A stretch of 64,000 nt of DNA from Actinomycetes bacterium. Its GTDB lineage: Bacteria > Actinomycetota > Acidimicrobiia > Acidimicrobiales > Palsa-688. The stretch is taken from positions 37,109 to 101,108 of the forward strand of contig JAKAQB010000006.1 of NCBI GenBank assembly GCA_021811865.1. The letters are read 5' to 3'. Position numbers and translations under genes: made by a program. Under the pieces are notes generated by a model. The model was not told where the DNA came from. It saw nothing but the letters and a program-made list of their open reading frames with translations, and did no database searches. Shown piece after piece: positions 29,552 to 44,107 of the stretch (positions are counted from its first letter, which is position 1; each line of letters starts with the position of its first letter).

Positions 29552-29567
29552 CTGAACGATCAGTCAA
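29552..29567. promoter_or_regulatory. TetR operator copy E (aminotransferase)
   Basis: CTGAACGATCAGTCAA is the reverse-strand form of the 16-bp operator, 21 bp upstream of the aminotransferase ATG and between it and the upstream dehydrogenase gene on the same strand. Confidence 0.65.
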
Positions 29568-29610
29568 CCTAGCGCATGGAACTGGCTATGGCTATCGGGG
29601 CGAGAGCGGG

Positions 29611-31101
<1,491 letters not shown>

Positions 31102-31135
31102 GACCCCACCGTACTGCCGCTAGCTTCGGGCTCCC

Positions 31136-32257
31136 ATGGCCACGTCACACCGAGCGGTCACGGACCGGCTCCGGCCGCCGACGGCGGCAGAACGAGCCGG
31201 CGCCCTCGCTGCGGTGACCCACCATCTCCCGCCCACGCCGCTCCGGGCGACGGAGGTGCCGACCCCCGGCGGGCCGACGCCGGCGTTGCTCAAGCTCGAG
31301 ATCGCCCAGCCGACCGGTGCCTTCAAGGTCCGCGGTGCTCTGGCCGCACTGACGAGCCTGCCTGATGAGGCCCACGCCGTGAGCGCCAGCGCCGGCAACC
31401 ACGCCCTGGGCATGGCCTGGGCCGCAAACCGGCTCGGCCGGCCGGTCACCGTCGTAACCGCCGCGACGGCCTCGCAGAGCAAGCTCGCCGCCCTGCGCCG
31501 CTGGGAAGCCGTCCCTCGGAGCCGCGTCACGCTCCGGACGGAAGGTGCCACCTACGAGCAGGCCGAGGCGGCGGCCCGCCGTCTCGTGGAGATGGACCTT
31601 GCCGCCGCCACGTACGTCTCGAGCTACAGCGACTGGGCGGTCATCGCCGGCCAGTCCTCCCTCGGTGCCGAGCTCGGGGACCAGCTCCCCGAAGACGGCG
31701 GCCCGCTCACCGTCGTCACCCCCCTCGGGGGCGGCGGACTGGCGTCGGGGTTGTGCCTTTGGGCGGAGGGCCGGCCCGACGTCACCGTCGTCGCTGTCGA
31801 GGCGGTGGCCTCCCCGGCTGTCGGCGCGGCGGTCGAAGCCGGCGCGATCGTCACGGTGGACGTCGCAGCGACCATCGCCGACGGCCTGTCGGGAAACCTG
31901 GAAGAGGGGTCGCCGACCCCGGCCGTCATCGGCGGGGCGGTGGCCGCCGGCCGGGCGCGCATCGAGCGGGTGACCGAGGACGAGATCCGCTCGGCGATGC
32001 GCTGGCTGTTCGCCGCGGAGGGCCTGGTGGTCGAAGGGGCCGGCGCCGCAGGACTGGCCGCCGTGCTGGCAGGCCGTGCTGGCCGGGCCGCCGTGCTGGC
32101 AGGCCGTGCTGGCCGGGCCGCCGTGCTGGCAGGCCGTGCTGGCCGGGCCGCCGTGCTGGCAGGCCGTGCGCAGCGCAGGGGAAGGCTCGTCGTGCTGCTC
32201 ACCGGGCGCAACGTTGCGCCCGGGACCTATGCGGCCGTGCTCGCGGAGCGCGACTAG
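31136..32257 (+). CDS. Serine/threonine dehydratase-like PLP enzyme with repeat-expanded C-terminus
   Basis: This 373-residue fold-type-II PLP enzyme has [20 protein letters not shown] (Schiff-base Lys), [15 protein letters not shown], the glycine loop [11 protein letters not shown] and a conserved GA(G)[10 protein letters not shown] ending. It resembles catabolic threonine/serine dehydratases, which yield 2-oxobutyrate or pyruvate and ammonia. There is no ACT domain. The C-terminal part contains [10 protein letters not shown] repeated 3.6 times, encoded by a 30-bp minisatellite, which lengthens the last helix region relative to family members. The gene is divergent from mmsA. Confidence 0.83.
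   Translation: MATSHRAVTDRLRPPTAAERAGALAAVTHHLPPTPLRATEVPTPGGPTPALLKLEIAQPTGAFKVRGALAALTSLPDEAHAVSASAGNHALGMAWAANRLGRPVTVVTAATASQSKLAALRRWEAVPRSRVTLRTEGATYEQAEAAARRLVEMDLAAATYVSSYSDWAVIAGQSSLGAELGDQLPEDGGPLTVVTPLGGGGLASGLCLWAEGRPDVTVVAVEAVASPAVGAAVEAGAIVTVDVAATIADGLSGNLEEGSPTPAVIGGAVAAGRARIERVTEDEIRSAMRWLFAAEGLVVEGAGAAGLAAVLAGRAGRAAVLAGRAGRAAVLAGRAGRAAVLAGRAQRRGRLVVLLTGRNVAPGTYAAVLAERD
32061..32169 (+). repeat. 30-bp minisatellite inside the dehydratase gene, 3.6 copies
   Basis: Units begin at 32061, 32091, 32121 and 32151 (partial) and appear identical base for base. The unit is 30 bp, so copy-number change keeps the reading frame and adds or removes ten residues. Identity between copies suggests recent expansion or, less likely, an assembly artefact. 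Confidence 0.9.
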
Positions 32258-32327
32258 GATCATCGCCCGCACGAGGGCCAGCGTCGTCTCTTCGTGCACC
32301 CGAGGCCGCAGCGACCCCGGAGGACAC

Positions 32328-36876
<4,549 letters not shown>

Positions 36877-36884
<8 letters not shown>

Positions 36885-38337
36885 CCCCCGCGGCTTCATG
36901 AAGCACGCCCGCGAGACGGCGCCCCGGCGCCCGGTGCCCGTGCGCCTGCGGGACTGGAGGGAGGTCTACGACCCGCTGCCCGCCGAGCGCCTCGCCCTCC
37001 AGGCCTCCCGCTGCATGGATTGCGGCGTCCCCTTCTGCAACGACGGCTGCCCCCTCGGGAACCTCATCCCCGACTGGAACGACCTCGTGCACCGCGACCA
37101 ATGGCGGGCAGCGATCGAGCGCCTCCACGCCACGAACAACTTCCCCGACTTCACTGGCCGGCTCTGCCCGGCGCCGTGCGAGGCGGCCTGCGTGCTCGGC
37201 ATCGACGCCGAGCCCGTCGCCATCAAGCAGGTGGAGATAGCCCTCATCGACCGGGCCTGGGACCAAGGGTGGGTCACCCCCGTGCCCTCGGGCACCCGGA
37301 CCGGCCGGAGGGTGGGGATCGTAGGGTCCGGCCCGGCCGGACTGGCCGCCGCCCAGCAGTTGGCACGCGCCGGCCATGACGTGGTCATCTGGGAGCGCGC
37401 CGACCGCCCGGGCGGCCTGCTGCGCTACGGGATCCCAGAGTTCAAGATGGAGAAGCGGGTGCTGGACCGCCGCCTCGACCAGCTGCGCTCCGAGGGCGTC
37501 GAGCTCCGCTGCGGTGTGGACGTGGGGCGCGACCTGTCCGTCGGCACACTCCGCTCCGCGCACGACGCCGTGATCCTCGCCACCGGCGCGACCGTGCCGC
37601 GGGAGCTCACCGTCCCCGGTCGCCACCTGCGCGGCATCCACCAGGCAATGGACTACCTGCCTCTCGCCAACCGAGTGCAGGAGGGGGACCTCCCCGAGTC
37701 GCCGCTCTGCGCCGCCGGCAAGCGGGTCGTGATCATCGGCGGCGGCGACACCGGAGCCGACTGCCTGGGCACGGCCCACCGCCAGGGCGCCGCATCTGTG
37801 CACCAACTCGAGATCCTCCCCCGGCCGCCCGACGAGCGCCACCCCTCGACGCCCTGGCCGATGTGGCCCCTCTTGTTCCGCACCTCGCCTGCCCACGAGG
37901 AGGGCGGTGAGCGGCTGTTCGCCATCGAGACGGAGCTCTTCGCCGACGACGGCACCGGCGCCGTGGCCGGCCTGCGTGCACGCCGGGTGCGATGGGCTGG
38001 CAGCGACGAGCCGGCGCCCGGCTTGGAACCGGTGCGCCGCTTCGAACCGGTGCCGGGCAGCGAGCTCTTCCTCGCCTGCGACCTGGTCCTGCTCGCGATG
38101 GGCTTCAGCGGCCCGGAGCCGGCGCTGCCCATCGCGCTCGGCGCCACCCTCGGCCCCCGCGGCACCGTCGACCGCAGCGGCTTTGCCAGCAGCGCGCCGG
38201 GCGTCTGGGTGTGCGGCGACGCCGGCCGCGGCCAGAGCCTCGTCGTCTGGGCGATCGCCGAGGGGCGCTCGTGCGCCGCAGCGGTCGACCGGTCCCTCGC
38301 CGGCCGGACGATGCTGCCTTCCCCCCTCCCCGCCTGA
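36877..38337 (+). CDS. gltD: Glutamate synthase small subunit
   Basis: GTG 36877 lies inside the end of gltB and gives 486 residues. The N-terminal Fe-S domain has [17 protein letters not shown] and [11 protein letters not shown]; two Rossmann folds follow ([20 protein letters not shown] for [20 protein letters not shown] for NADPH), and the C-terminal [20 protein letters not shown] closes the FAD site. It feeds electrons from NADPH to the large subunit. Confidence 0.96.
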
Positions 38338-38403
38338 ACCCGCCGGCCGCAACTCGCGCCACGGATCGGCGGATGGGGCTGCCGGCGGCGGTACGGTGGC
38401 GGG

Positions 38404-38919
38404 GTGGGACGCCACCCAGATGACGCCGAGGGCAGTTCTGGGCTCGGCCCGTCCGGCTGCGACGGGAGCGCCGCCGAGCGGCGGCGAGCGGAGATCGCGT
38501 CGCAGTTCCCCGACGAGACAGAGCTCCCGGAGGCCGACGAAGAGGCCCTCACCACGGGCCTGCCCCGGCGTGTCGAGTCGTGGCGGAGGCGGAGCGCAAC
38601 GGGGGCCATCCTGACGGGGTTTGCCTTCGGCCTGCGGGAGGTGCTCGAGGCCGAGCGCAACGAGCCGGCCGTCGTCTTGCAGACCTCCGGGGCGCCGCCT
38701 CGCGACCTGCCGGTCGAGGCGGACCTCGAGGACCCCTTGCCCAAGCACAATGTGGTGCGCGTCCGCCCATGGCTGATCGAGGATGCCAACGGGGAAGGTG
38801 GCGGCGCCGGCGGCGGCGCCGGCGGCGGGGGTGGCGGCGGCGCCGAGGGATCGGCCCGGCCAGCCACGACCATTCCCTCCCGGGAGCGGCGCCGCCGCTC
38901 GGGGCGCAAGGAGCGGTGA
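38404..38919 (+). CDS. Conserved-looking hypothetical protein, Gly-rich C-terminus (171 aa)
   Basis: This GTG-started ORF lies 66 bp after gltD. I do not recognise a family. Residues 30-105 look folded (AEIASQFPDETELPEADEEA; RRSATGAILTGFAFGLREVL; EPAVVLQTSGAPPRDLPVEA), residues 108-123 give VVRVRPWLIED, and the C-terminus is a glycine run followed by a basic tail. The stop overlaps the next ATG (TGATG), so the two genes are translationally coupled. The ordered N-terminal two thirds and coupling support a real gene. Confidence 0.6.
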   Translation: MGRHPDDAEGSSGLGPSGCDGSAAERRRAEIASQFPDETELPEADEEALTTGLPRRVESWRRRSATGAILTGFAFGLREVLEAERNEPAVVLQTSGAPPRDLPVEADLEDPLPKHNVVRVRPWLIEDANGEGGGAGGGAGGGGGGGAEGSARPATTIPSRERRRRSGRKER

Positions 38920-39590
38920 TGGCCCGCCTGCCGTTCGGCCGGCGCACGGGCGGCGCCAGCGTGGCTGGCGGAGGCCTCGCCGGCGAGCAGCAGGGGCCCG
39001 CCGGTGAGGCACGGGACTCGGGTCTGGCGCACCCGCCCAGCCCGCCGTCGCGCATGCGGGGACGCGAGCCGCTCTACGGGTACGCCACCGCCGCCGTCAT
39101 CGCCGCCGGCGCCGTGCTCAACCTCGTCGTCACCAAGGGCAAGGGCGCCCCCGCTCATCCCCTCCTGTGGCCCTCCTACGTCGCGGTGGTGCTCGCCGCC
39201 GGCCTGACGGTGAGCATCCGGTGGCGCAACCGTCTGGTCTCACCGTTCGTCGCCATCTTCGGCGGCATGTTCGACACGCTCGGTCGCGGCCCCAACTCGC
39301 TGTCGATCGCCCACTACATCGTGATCTTCGGCGCCTTCGGCTTTGCCATGGCGCTCACGATGCGGCAACGCCGGGACCAGAAGGCCCTCGGTCTCCTTCC
39401 CGGCCGCGGCCGACGGGGAGCGGCGACGGCCACCGGGGGGGCCGGCCGGAGGGGCGCGGCCGCCAGCACCGCCGGGCGGAAGGGCGCGGCTGCGGAGGAC
39501 GCCCAGAAGAAGCCGTCCGCCAACCGGCGCTACACCCCCCCGAAGTACGCCACCAAGGCCACGTCGGGGCGGGGGCGGGCGCGCCGCTGA
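38919..39590 (+). CDS. Hypothetical membrane protein with basic Ala/Gly-rich tail
   Basis: ATG 38919 overlaps the preceding stop and gives 223 residues. There are three likely transmembrane segments (about residues 53-70, 82-98 and 130-147) and then a long, basic, alanine/glycine-rich cytoplasmic tail ending in RGRARR. I recognise no family. Tail composition suggests binding to nucleic acid or acidic lipid, which is speculation. Confidence 0.6.
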   Translation: MARLPFGRRTGGASVAGGGLAGEQQGPAGEARDSGLAHPPSPPSRMRGREPLYGYATAAVIAAGAVLNLVVTKGKGAPAHPLLWPSYVAVVLAAGLTVSIRWRNRLVSPFVAIFGGMFDTLGRGPNSLSIAHYIVIFGAFGFAMALTMRQRRDQKALGLLPGRGRRGAATATGGAGRRGAAASTAGRKGAAAEDAQKKPSANRRYTPPKYATKATSGRGRARR

Positions 39591-39949
39591 GCCGGCGCCG
39601 CTGAGCGGGCGGCTGAGCCGGCGCCGTCGAACGCGACGGCGAGCAGCGGTGCACCTGATGGAACGAGCCCCGTAGGGGGCCAAAGTGGACCGGAGAACTG
39701 GCGCGCTGAGGTCGAACTCGGAGGCGCTGAGAGGGTAACCGCGCGCAGGCAAGCGAACTGCGCGCAGGGAGGACCGCATACCGTCGCCCATGCGCGCAGT
39801 TGAGGTCGGTGCGCGCGGTTTGGCCTCCCCGCCGGCCGCCGGCCGCCGCACCCCACCCCGCCGCACGCCCCACCGCACGCCCCGCCGGCCGTCGGGCCCC
39901 CACCCCACCCCCGGCCGGCAAAAACCCCTCACCCCTCACCCCTCACCCC
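39591..39949. other. Intergenic region after the membrane protein gene
   Basis: No gene is supported. It holds a GCCCC-GTA-GGGGGC hairpin near 39667-39680, a repeated CTGAGCCGGCGCC near 39589-39630, the symmetric four-repeat element at 39737-39820 and the start of a 7-bp repeat array. Confidence 0.6.
39737..39820. repeat. 84-bp symmetric element with two nested pairs of 11-bp inverted repeats
   Basis: AACCGCGCGCA (39737-39747) and AACTGCGCGCA (39756-39766) are mirrored by TGCGCGCAGTT (39791-39801) and TGCGCGCGGTT (39810-39820). Each partner is an exact reverse complement, both half-pairs are offset by 19 bp, and both dyads share the centre at 39778.5. The layout resembles a binding platform for a multimeric DNA-binding protein. 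TGCGCGCAGTTG with the following AGGTCG is shared with the repeat region at 17071. Confidence 0.7.
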
Positions 39950-39959
39950 TCACCCCTCG
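39925..39959. repeat. 7-bp tandem repeat, five copies
   Basis: CCCCTCA is repeated four times, then CCCCTCG. The array runs into the last codons of the minus-strand TetR gene, so slippage would change its C-terminus. Confidence 0.8.
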
Positions 39960-40549
39960 TCGGTGCGCAGCGCCGACGCGAGGAGCTCGAGCAGGTCTCG
40001 CCGCCGGCGTACGAGGATCCGCGCCGTCGGCTCCACGCCGAGGGCCCGGAGCACCTCCACCTCGGTCGCCGCTCCGAGGACAGCCGAGTACGCCGTCAGC
40101 AGGAGCAGCTGGCTGTCCTGGCGGTGCATGTGGCCGGCGGCGACCTCCCGGTCGAAGAACGCGGTCGCCGTCTCGACGAACGGCTCGAGCCGCTGCCGCA
40201 AGCGCGTCGCGGCCGGCGCCCCGAGGCGGCTGACCTCACGGAGCAACCCGGGCAGCTCAGGCCGGCGGCCGGCCAGGCGGAACACGGATCTCACCACCGC
40301 CTCCACCCGGTCCCAGCCGGGCCCGACGCCGTCCAGGCCCGTGTCGACGGCCGCCATCAGCTCGGCCCCGGCCTCGTCGATCACCGCGTCGAGGAGTTGT
40401 TCCTTGGAGGAGTAGTGGTACAGGATCGTCTGCTTGCGGATGCCGAGCTCCGCTGCTAGCGCGTCGAGGGAGGTCGCTTCGTAGCCGGCGGTGCCGAAGG
40501 CGTGGAGCGCGGCGTCGAGGACCCGCTCGGCGGTGTTCGCTTCCGGCAC
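39950..40549 (-). CDS. TetR/AcrR-family regulator of the lipid-type operon
   Basis: This 199-residue protein has a TetR HTH (RVLDAALHAFGTAGYEATSL, then LGIRKQTILYHYSSKEQLLD). Its GTG start is divergent from the acyl-reductase gene across only 23 bp, which contain the small palindrome ACCAAATGGT (40552-40561), a possible operator. It probably controls the operon beginning at 40573, perhaps in response to an acyl-CoA. Confidence 0.82.
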   Translation of the reverse strand: MPEANTAERVLDAALHAFGTAGYEATSLDALAAELGIRKQTILYHYSSKEQLLDAVIDEAGAELMAAVDTGLDGVGPGWDRVEAVVRSVFRLAGRRPELPGLLREVSRLGAPAATRLRQRLEPFVETATAFFDREVAAGHMHRQDSQLLLLTAYSAVLGAATEVEVLRALGVEPTARILVRRRRDLLELLASALRTDEG

Positions 40550-40572
40550 TGACCAAATGGTAGACAGGTTGG

Positions 40573-42918
40573 ATGCTGCGTGAGTCGCTGGCCGGGCGGC
40601 GGGTTGGCGTGACCGGCGCGACCGGCTTCCTCGGCACGGCGCTCGTAGAGCGGCTGCTGCGTGCCGTCCCGGGCTGCGAGGTGGCCGTCGTGGTCCGGCC
40701 CGGCCGGCGTGGCGCCGCCGACCGCGTGCGGCGCGAGGTGCTGCGGAACAACTGCTTCGACCGGCTCCGCAGCGAGCTCGGCGACGACTTCGAGGGCGAG
40801 GTGGGGCGCCGGCTCCACGTGGTGGCGGGCGACGTCGGAGTGGACGGGCTGGCCCTCGACCCTGCCGGCGAGGAGGTGCTGGCCGGTTGCGCGACGGTCA
40901 TCCACTCGGCGGCGACGGTCAGCTTCGACTCGCCGCTGGACGCCGCCGTCGAGGTGAACCTGCTCGGCCCATCGCGTGTGGCGACCACCTTGGGGCGGCT
41001 CAACCCCACCGCCCACCTCGTGGCCGTGTCCACGGCCTACGTGGCCGGCGCTCGGCGGGGGCCGGCCCCGGAGCGCATCCTCCCCGAGACTCCCTGGGCG
41101 ACGGAGGTGGCATGGCGCCCGGAGGTGGACGCCGCCCGGCGCGCCCGTGCCCAGGTCGACGACGAGAGCCGGAGCCCCCGGCTGCTGGCCCGCTTCCACC
41201 GCGAGGCGCGCGCCGAGCTCGGCGCGGCGGGGACGCCGCTGCTCGCGGCCCGGTCCGAACGCGCCCGCCAGCAATGGGTCGACGCCCGCATGGTCGAGCT
41301 GGGCAAGGCGCGCGCCCAGGGGCTCGGGTGGCCGGACGCGTACGCTTACAGCAAGGCCCTCGGGGAGAGGGCGCTTCTCGACAGCCGCGGCGAGGTGCGT
41401 GTCTCGATCGTGCGCCCGTCGATCATCGAGTCCGCCCTGTCCGAACCGGTGCCAGGATGGATCCGCGGCTTCCGCATGGCCGATCCGGTGATCATCGGCT
41501 ACGCGCGCGGCCTGCTCCGGGAGTTCCCGGGGCTGCCGGAGGGGATAATCGACGTGATCCCGGTGGATCTCGTCGTGGCCGCCGTGCTGGCGGTGGCGGC
41601 TCGCGGGCCGCAGCCCGACGGTCGGCCCGAGGTGATCCACGCCGCCTCGGGGGCGCGCAACCCTCTGCGGTACCGCCAGCTCGTCGACTTGGTGCGCGAG
41701 TGGTTCACGGAGCATCCCCTGGCGGACGCCCACGACCAGCCGATCGCCGTGCCGGAGTGGTCGTTTCCGGGGCGGCGCACCGTGCAGCGGCAGTTGCGCC
41801 GTGCTACGAGGACGCTGGGAGCCGCGGAGCGGGTGCTGCAGTCGCTGCCGCTGCGGGGCGGTCGGGCCGACCTCGCCGCCCGCCTGGAGGAACGGCGCGA
41901 CGAGGCTCAGCGGGCCTCGAGCTACGTGGAGCTGTACGGCGCCTACACCGAGACGGAGGCGGTCTTCGAGGTGGAGCGCCTCCTGGCGCTGCACCGCAGC
42001 CTGGCGCCCGAGGATCAGAGCGACTTCGGCATGGATCCGGCCGTCATCGACTGGCGCCGGTTCTGCCGTGACATCTACCTCCCCTCGGTCGTCGCCCACG
42101 CCCGCGTGCGTCAGGCACCTCTGGGGGACGGCGGTCGGCGTCGCCCGGCCAAGGGGGCGACCGGGATGACCCGTGAGGAGCGCGGCCGGAGGGCGATCCT
42201 GTCGCGGGACCGCCAGCTCGCCGTGTTCGACCTGGAGAACACGCTCATCGCCTCCAACGTCGTCGACTCGTACTCGTGGCTCGCGACCCGACACCAGGGT
42301 GACGGCGCCCGCCTCGGCTTCGTGCTCAGGACCCTGCGGGAGGCGCCGGGGATGCTCGCCGCCGACAGGGTCGACCGGGGTGACTTCCTGCGGGCGTTCT
42401 ACCGTCGCTACGAGGGGGCGCCCGTCGGCCGGCTGCGGGAGGACGGATGGGAGCTGTGGAACGACCTGCTGCTCACCAAGTCGTTCCCAGACGGCCTTCG
42501 ACGGGTGCGTGAGCACAGGGCGGCAGGGCACCGGACGTTGCTCATCACCGGGGCGCTCGATGTCGTCGTGGAGCCGCTAAGGCCCCTCTTCGACGAGATC
42601 GTCTGCGCACGACTCGGAGAAAGAGCCGGCCGCTGCACCGGGGAGCTCGTCGATGCCCCACCGACCGGTGAGGCGAGGGCCCTGCTCATGGCGGCCTACG
42701 CGTCTCAACACGGTCTCGACCTCGGGCAGGCGGTGGCCTACGCCGACTCGGCCAGCGACCTGCCGATGCTCGAGGCCGCCGGTCACCCGGTGGCGGTGAA
42801 CCCGGAGACGAAGCTGGCGGCGATAGCCCGCCGGCGGGGATGGCACGTCGAGCACTGGCCCCGTGCCGCCGGTGGGCCCCGGCCCCTGCTCCCGCTCGGG
42901 CCCCGGGTGCGGCCGTGA
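40573..42918 (+). CDS. Fatty acyl reductase (SDR/FAR type) fused to a HAD-IB phosphatase-like domain
   Basis: This 781-residue protein has two parts. Residues 1-420 are an extended SDR related to fatty acyl-CoA and thioester reductases: VGVTGATGFLGTALVERLL (NADP loop), VIHSAATVSFD, VAVSTAYVAG, and the YxxxK motif in YAYSKALGE; a FAR_C-like helical part follows to about 530. Residues 545-770 are a HAD-IB domain with VFDLENTL, LLITGALD and YADSASDLPMLEAAG. In motif I the second Asp of DxDxT is Glu (D553-L-E555-N-T), so phosphatase activity may be altered. The protein could reduce acyl-CoA or acyl-ACP to aldehyde or alcohol, with the HAD domain acting on a phosphorylated partner. It is the first gene of the operon. 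Confidence 0.8.
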   Translation: MLRESLAGRRVGVTGATGFLGTALVERLLRAVPGCEVAVVVRPGRRGAADRVRREVLRNNCFDRLRSELGDDFEGEVGRRLHVVAGDVGVDGLALDPAGEEVLAGCATVIHSAATVSFDSPLDAAVEVNLLGPSRVATTLGRLNPTAHLVAVSTAYVAGARRGPAPERILPETPWATEVAWRPEVDAARRARAQVDDESRSPRLLARFHREARAELGAAGTPLLAARSERARQQWVDARMVELGKARAQGLGWPDAYAYSKALGERALLDSRGEVRVSIVRPSIIESALSEPVPGWIRGFRMADPVIIGYARGLLREFPGLPEGIIDVIPVDLVVAAVLAVAARGPQPDGRPEVIHAASGARNPLRYRQLVDLVREWFTEHPLADAHDQPIAVPEWSFPGRRTVQRQLRRATRTLGAAERVLQSLPLRGGRADLAARLEERRDEAQRASSYVELYGAYTETEAVFEVERLLALHRSLAPEDQSDFGMDPAVIDWRRFCRDIYLPSVVAHARVRQAPLGDGGRRRPAKGATGMTREERGRRAILSRDRQLAVFDLENTLIASNVVDSYSWLATRHQGDGARLGFVLRTLREAPGMLAADRVDRGDFLRAFYRRYEGAPVGRLREDGWELWNDLLLTKSFPDGLRRVREHRAAGHRTLLITGALDVVVEPLRPLFDEIVCARLGERAGRCTGELVDAPPTGEARALLMAAYASQHGLDLGQAVAYADSASDLPMLEAAGHPVAVNPETKLAAIARRRGWHVEHWPRAAGGPRPLLPLGPRVRP

Positions 42919-44090
42919 AGGCGCTCTGCGTCGAGCGCTCCGTCGCCCGCTTCGCGGTGGCACGGGTGGCGTCGGGGTGGCGGGCCGGTGGCGGCGCCCA
43001 GGTCGGCCCGCTCCGCCTCGTGGACCTCGACCCCCCGGAGCTGCCCGGCCCGGGCTGGCGTCGCCTGCGCCCGCTGCTTGCCGGCATCTGCGGCAGCGAC
43101 CTGTCGACGGTGGACGGGCGGTCGTCGCGGTGGTTCGAGCCCGTCGTGAGCTTCCCGTTCGTGCCCGGCCACGAGGTGGTGGCGCGCGACGACGGCGGGC
43201 GGCGGGTCGTGGTCCAGCCGGTGCTCGGCTGCGTCGCCCGCGGCATCGATCCCCCGTGCGCCGCCTGCTCCCGGGGGGCGAACAACCGCTGCGCCCACCT
43301 AGCCGGCGGTCACCTGCGACCCGGGCTGCAGACGGGCTACTGCGCCGACACCGGCGGCGGCTGGTCCGAAGGCTTCGTCGCTCACGAGAGCCAGCTGCAC
43401 CCCGTGCCCGACGGGTGGAGTGACGAGGCCGCTGTGATGGTCGAGCCCATGGCGTGCGCCGTGCACGGCGCCCTGGCCGGCCCGCCCGGCGACGACCTCA
43501 CCGCCGTGGTGATCGGGGCCGGGACCCTTGGGCTGGGCGTGGTGGCCGCTCTCGCAGCGCACCGCCCTGACGCCTCGACTGTGATCGTGGCGGGCAAGCA
43601 CCCGGTGCAGCGGGACCTGGCCGGTCGGCTGGGCGCAACCGTCGTCGTCGCTCCCGGCGAGATGCGCCGGGCCGTCCGCCGCCGCACCGGCTCGTGGATC
43701 CTAGACAGCGGGCAGCTGACCGGTGGGGCCGAGCTCGTCATCGACTGCGTCGGCACGCCACGCTCGCTGGCCGACGCCGTCGCCGTCGCCGCGCCGGGTG
43801 GCACCGTCGTGCTCGTCGGGATGGCCGGCCACGTGGGCGTCGACCTCACCGGGCTGTGGCAGCGGGAAGTCCGGCTCCAGGGCGCGTACGCCTACGGCCC
43901 GGAGCCGTCCGCCGGCGGCCGCCACAGCTTCGATCTCGCCTTCGACCTCGTGCAATCGGCTCATTTGGACCGCCTGGTGAGCGCCCGGTACCCGATCGGG
44001 CGGTTCGCCGAGGCCATCGCCCACGCCGCGGACGCCGGCCGGCGCGGGGCGGTGAAGGTGGTCTTCGACCTGCGGCGACCGCACCGCTAG
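42915..44090 (+). CDS. Zinc-dependent alcohol dehydrogenase (MDR family)
   Basis: The GTG at 42915 overlaps the previous stop by 4 bp and gives 391 residues. The medium-chain dehydrogenase layout is clear: LLAGICGSDLSTVDG (catalytic zinc Cys), FVPGHEVV (His), the structural zinc cysteines in CAACSRGANNRC, and a Rossmann fold VVIGAGTLGLGVVAAL. It could interconvert a fatty alcohol and aldehyde or a polyol, in line with the acyl reductase upstream. Confidence 0.85.
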   Translation: MKALCVERSVARFAVARVASGWRAGGGAQVGPLRLVDLDPPELPGPGWRRLRPLLAGICGSDLSTVDGRSSRWFEPVVSFPFVPGHEVVARDDGGRRVVVQPVLGCVARGIDPPCAACSRGANNRCAHLAGGHLRPGLQTGYCADTGGGWSEGFVAHESQLHPVPDGWSDEAAVMVEPMACAVHGALAGPPGDDLTAVVIGAGTLGLGVVAALAAHRPDASTVIVAGKHPVQRDLAGRLGATVVVAPGEMRRAVRRRTGSWILDSGQLTGGAELVIDCVGTPRSLADAVAVAAPGGTVVLVGMAGHVGVDLTGLWQREVRLQGAYAYGPEPSAGGRHSFDLAFDLVQSAHLDRLVSARYPIGRFAEAIAHAADAGRRGAVKVVFDLRRPHR

Positions 44091-44107
44091 AGGGAAGGAA
44101 CGTCACC

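Noticed and set aside
32076..32327. N-terminal extension of gltB
   Set aside because: It would cover the dehydratase minisatellite; the ATG at 32328 has GGAGG and places the catalytic Cys close to the N-terminus, as expected.
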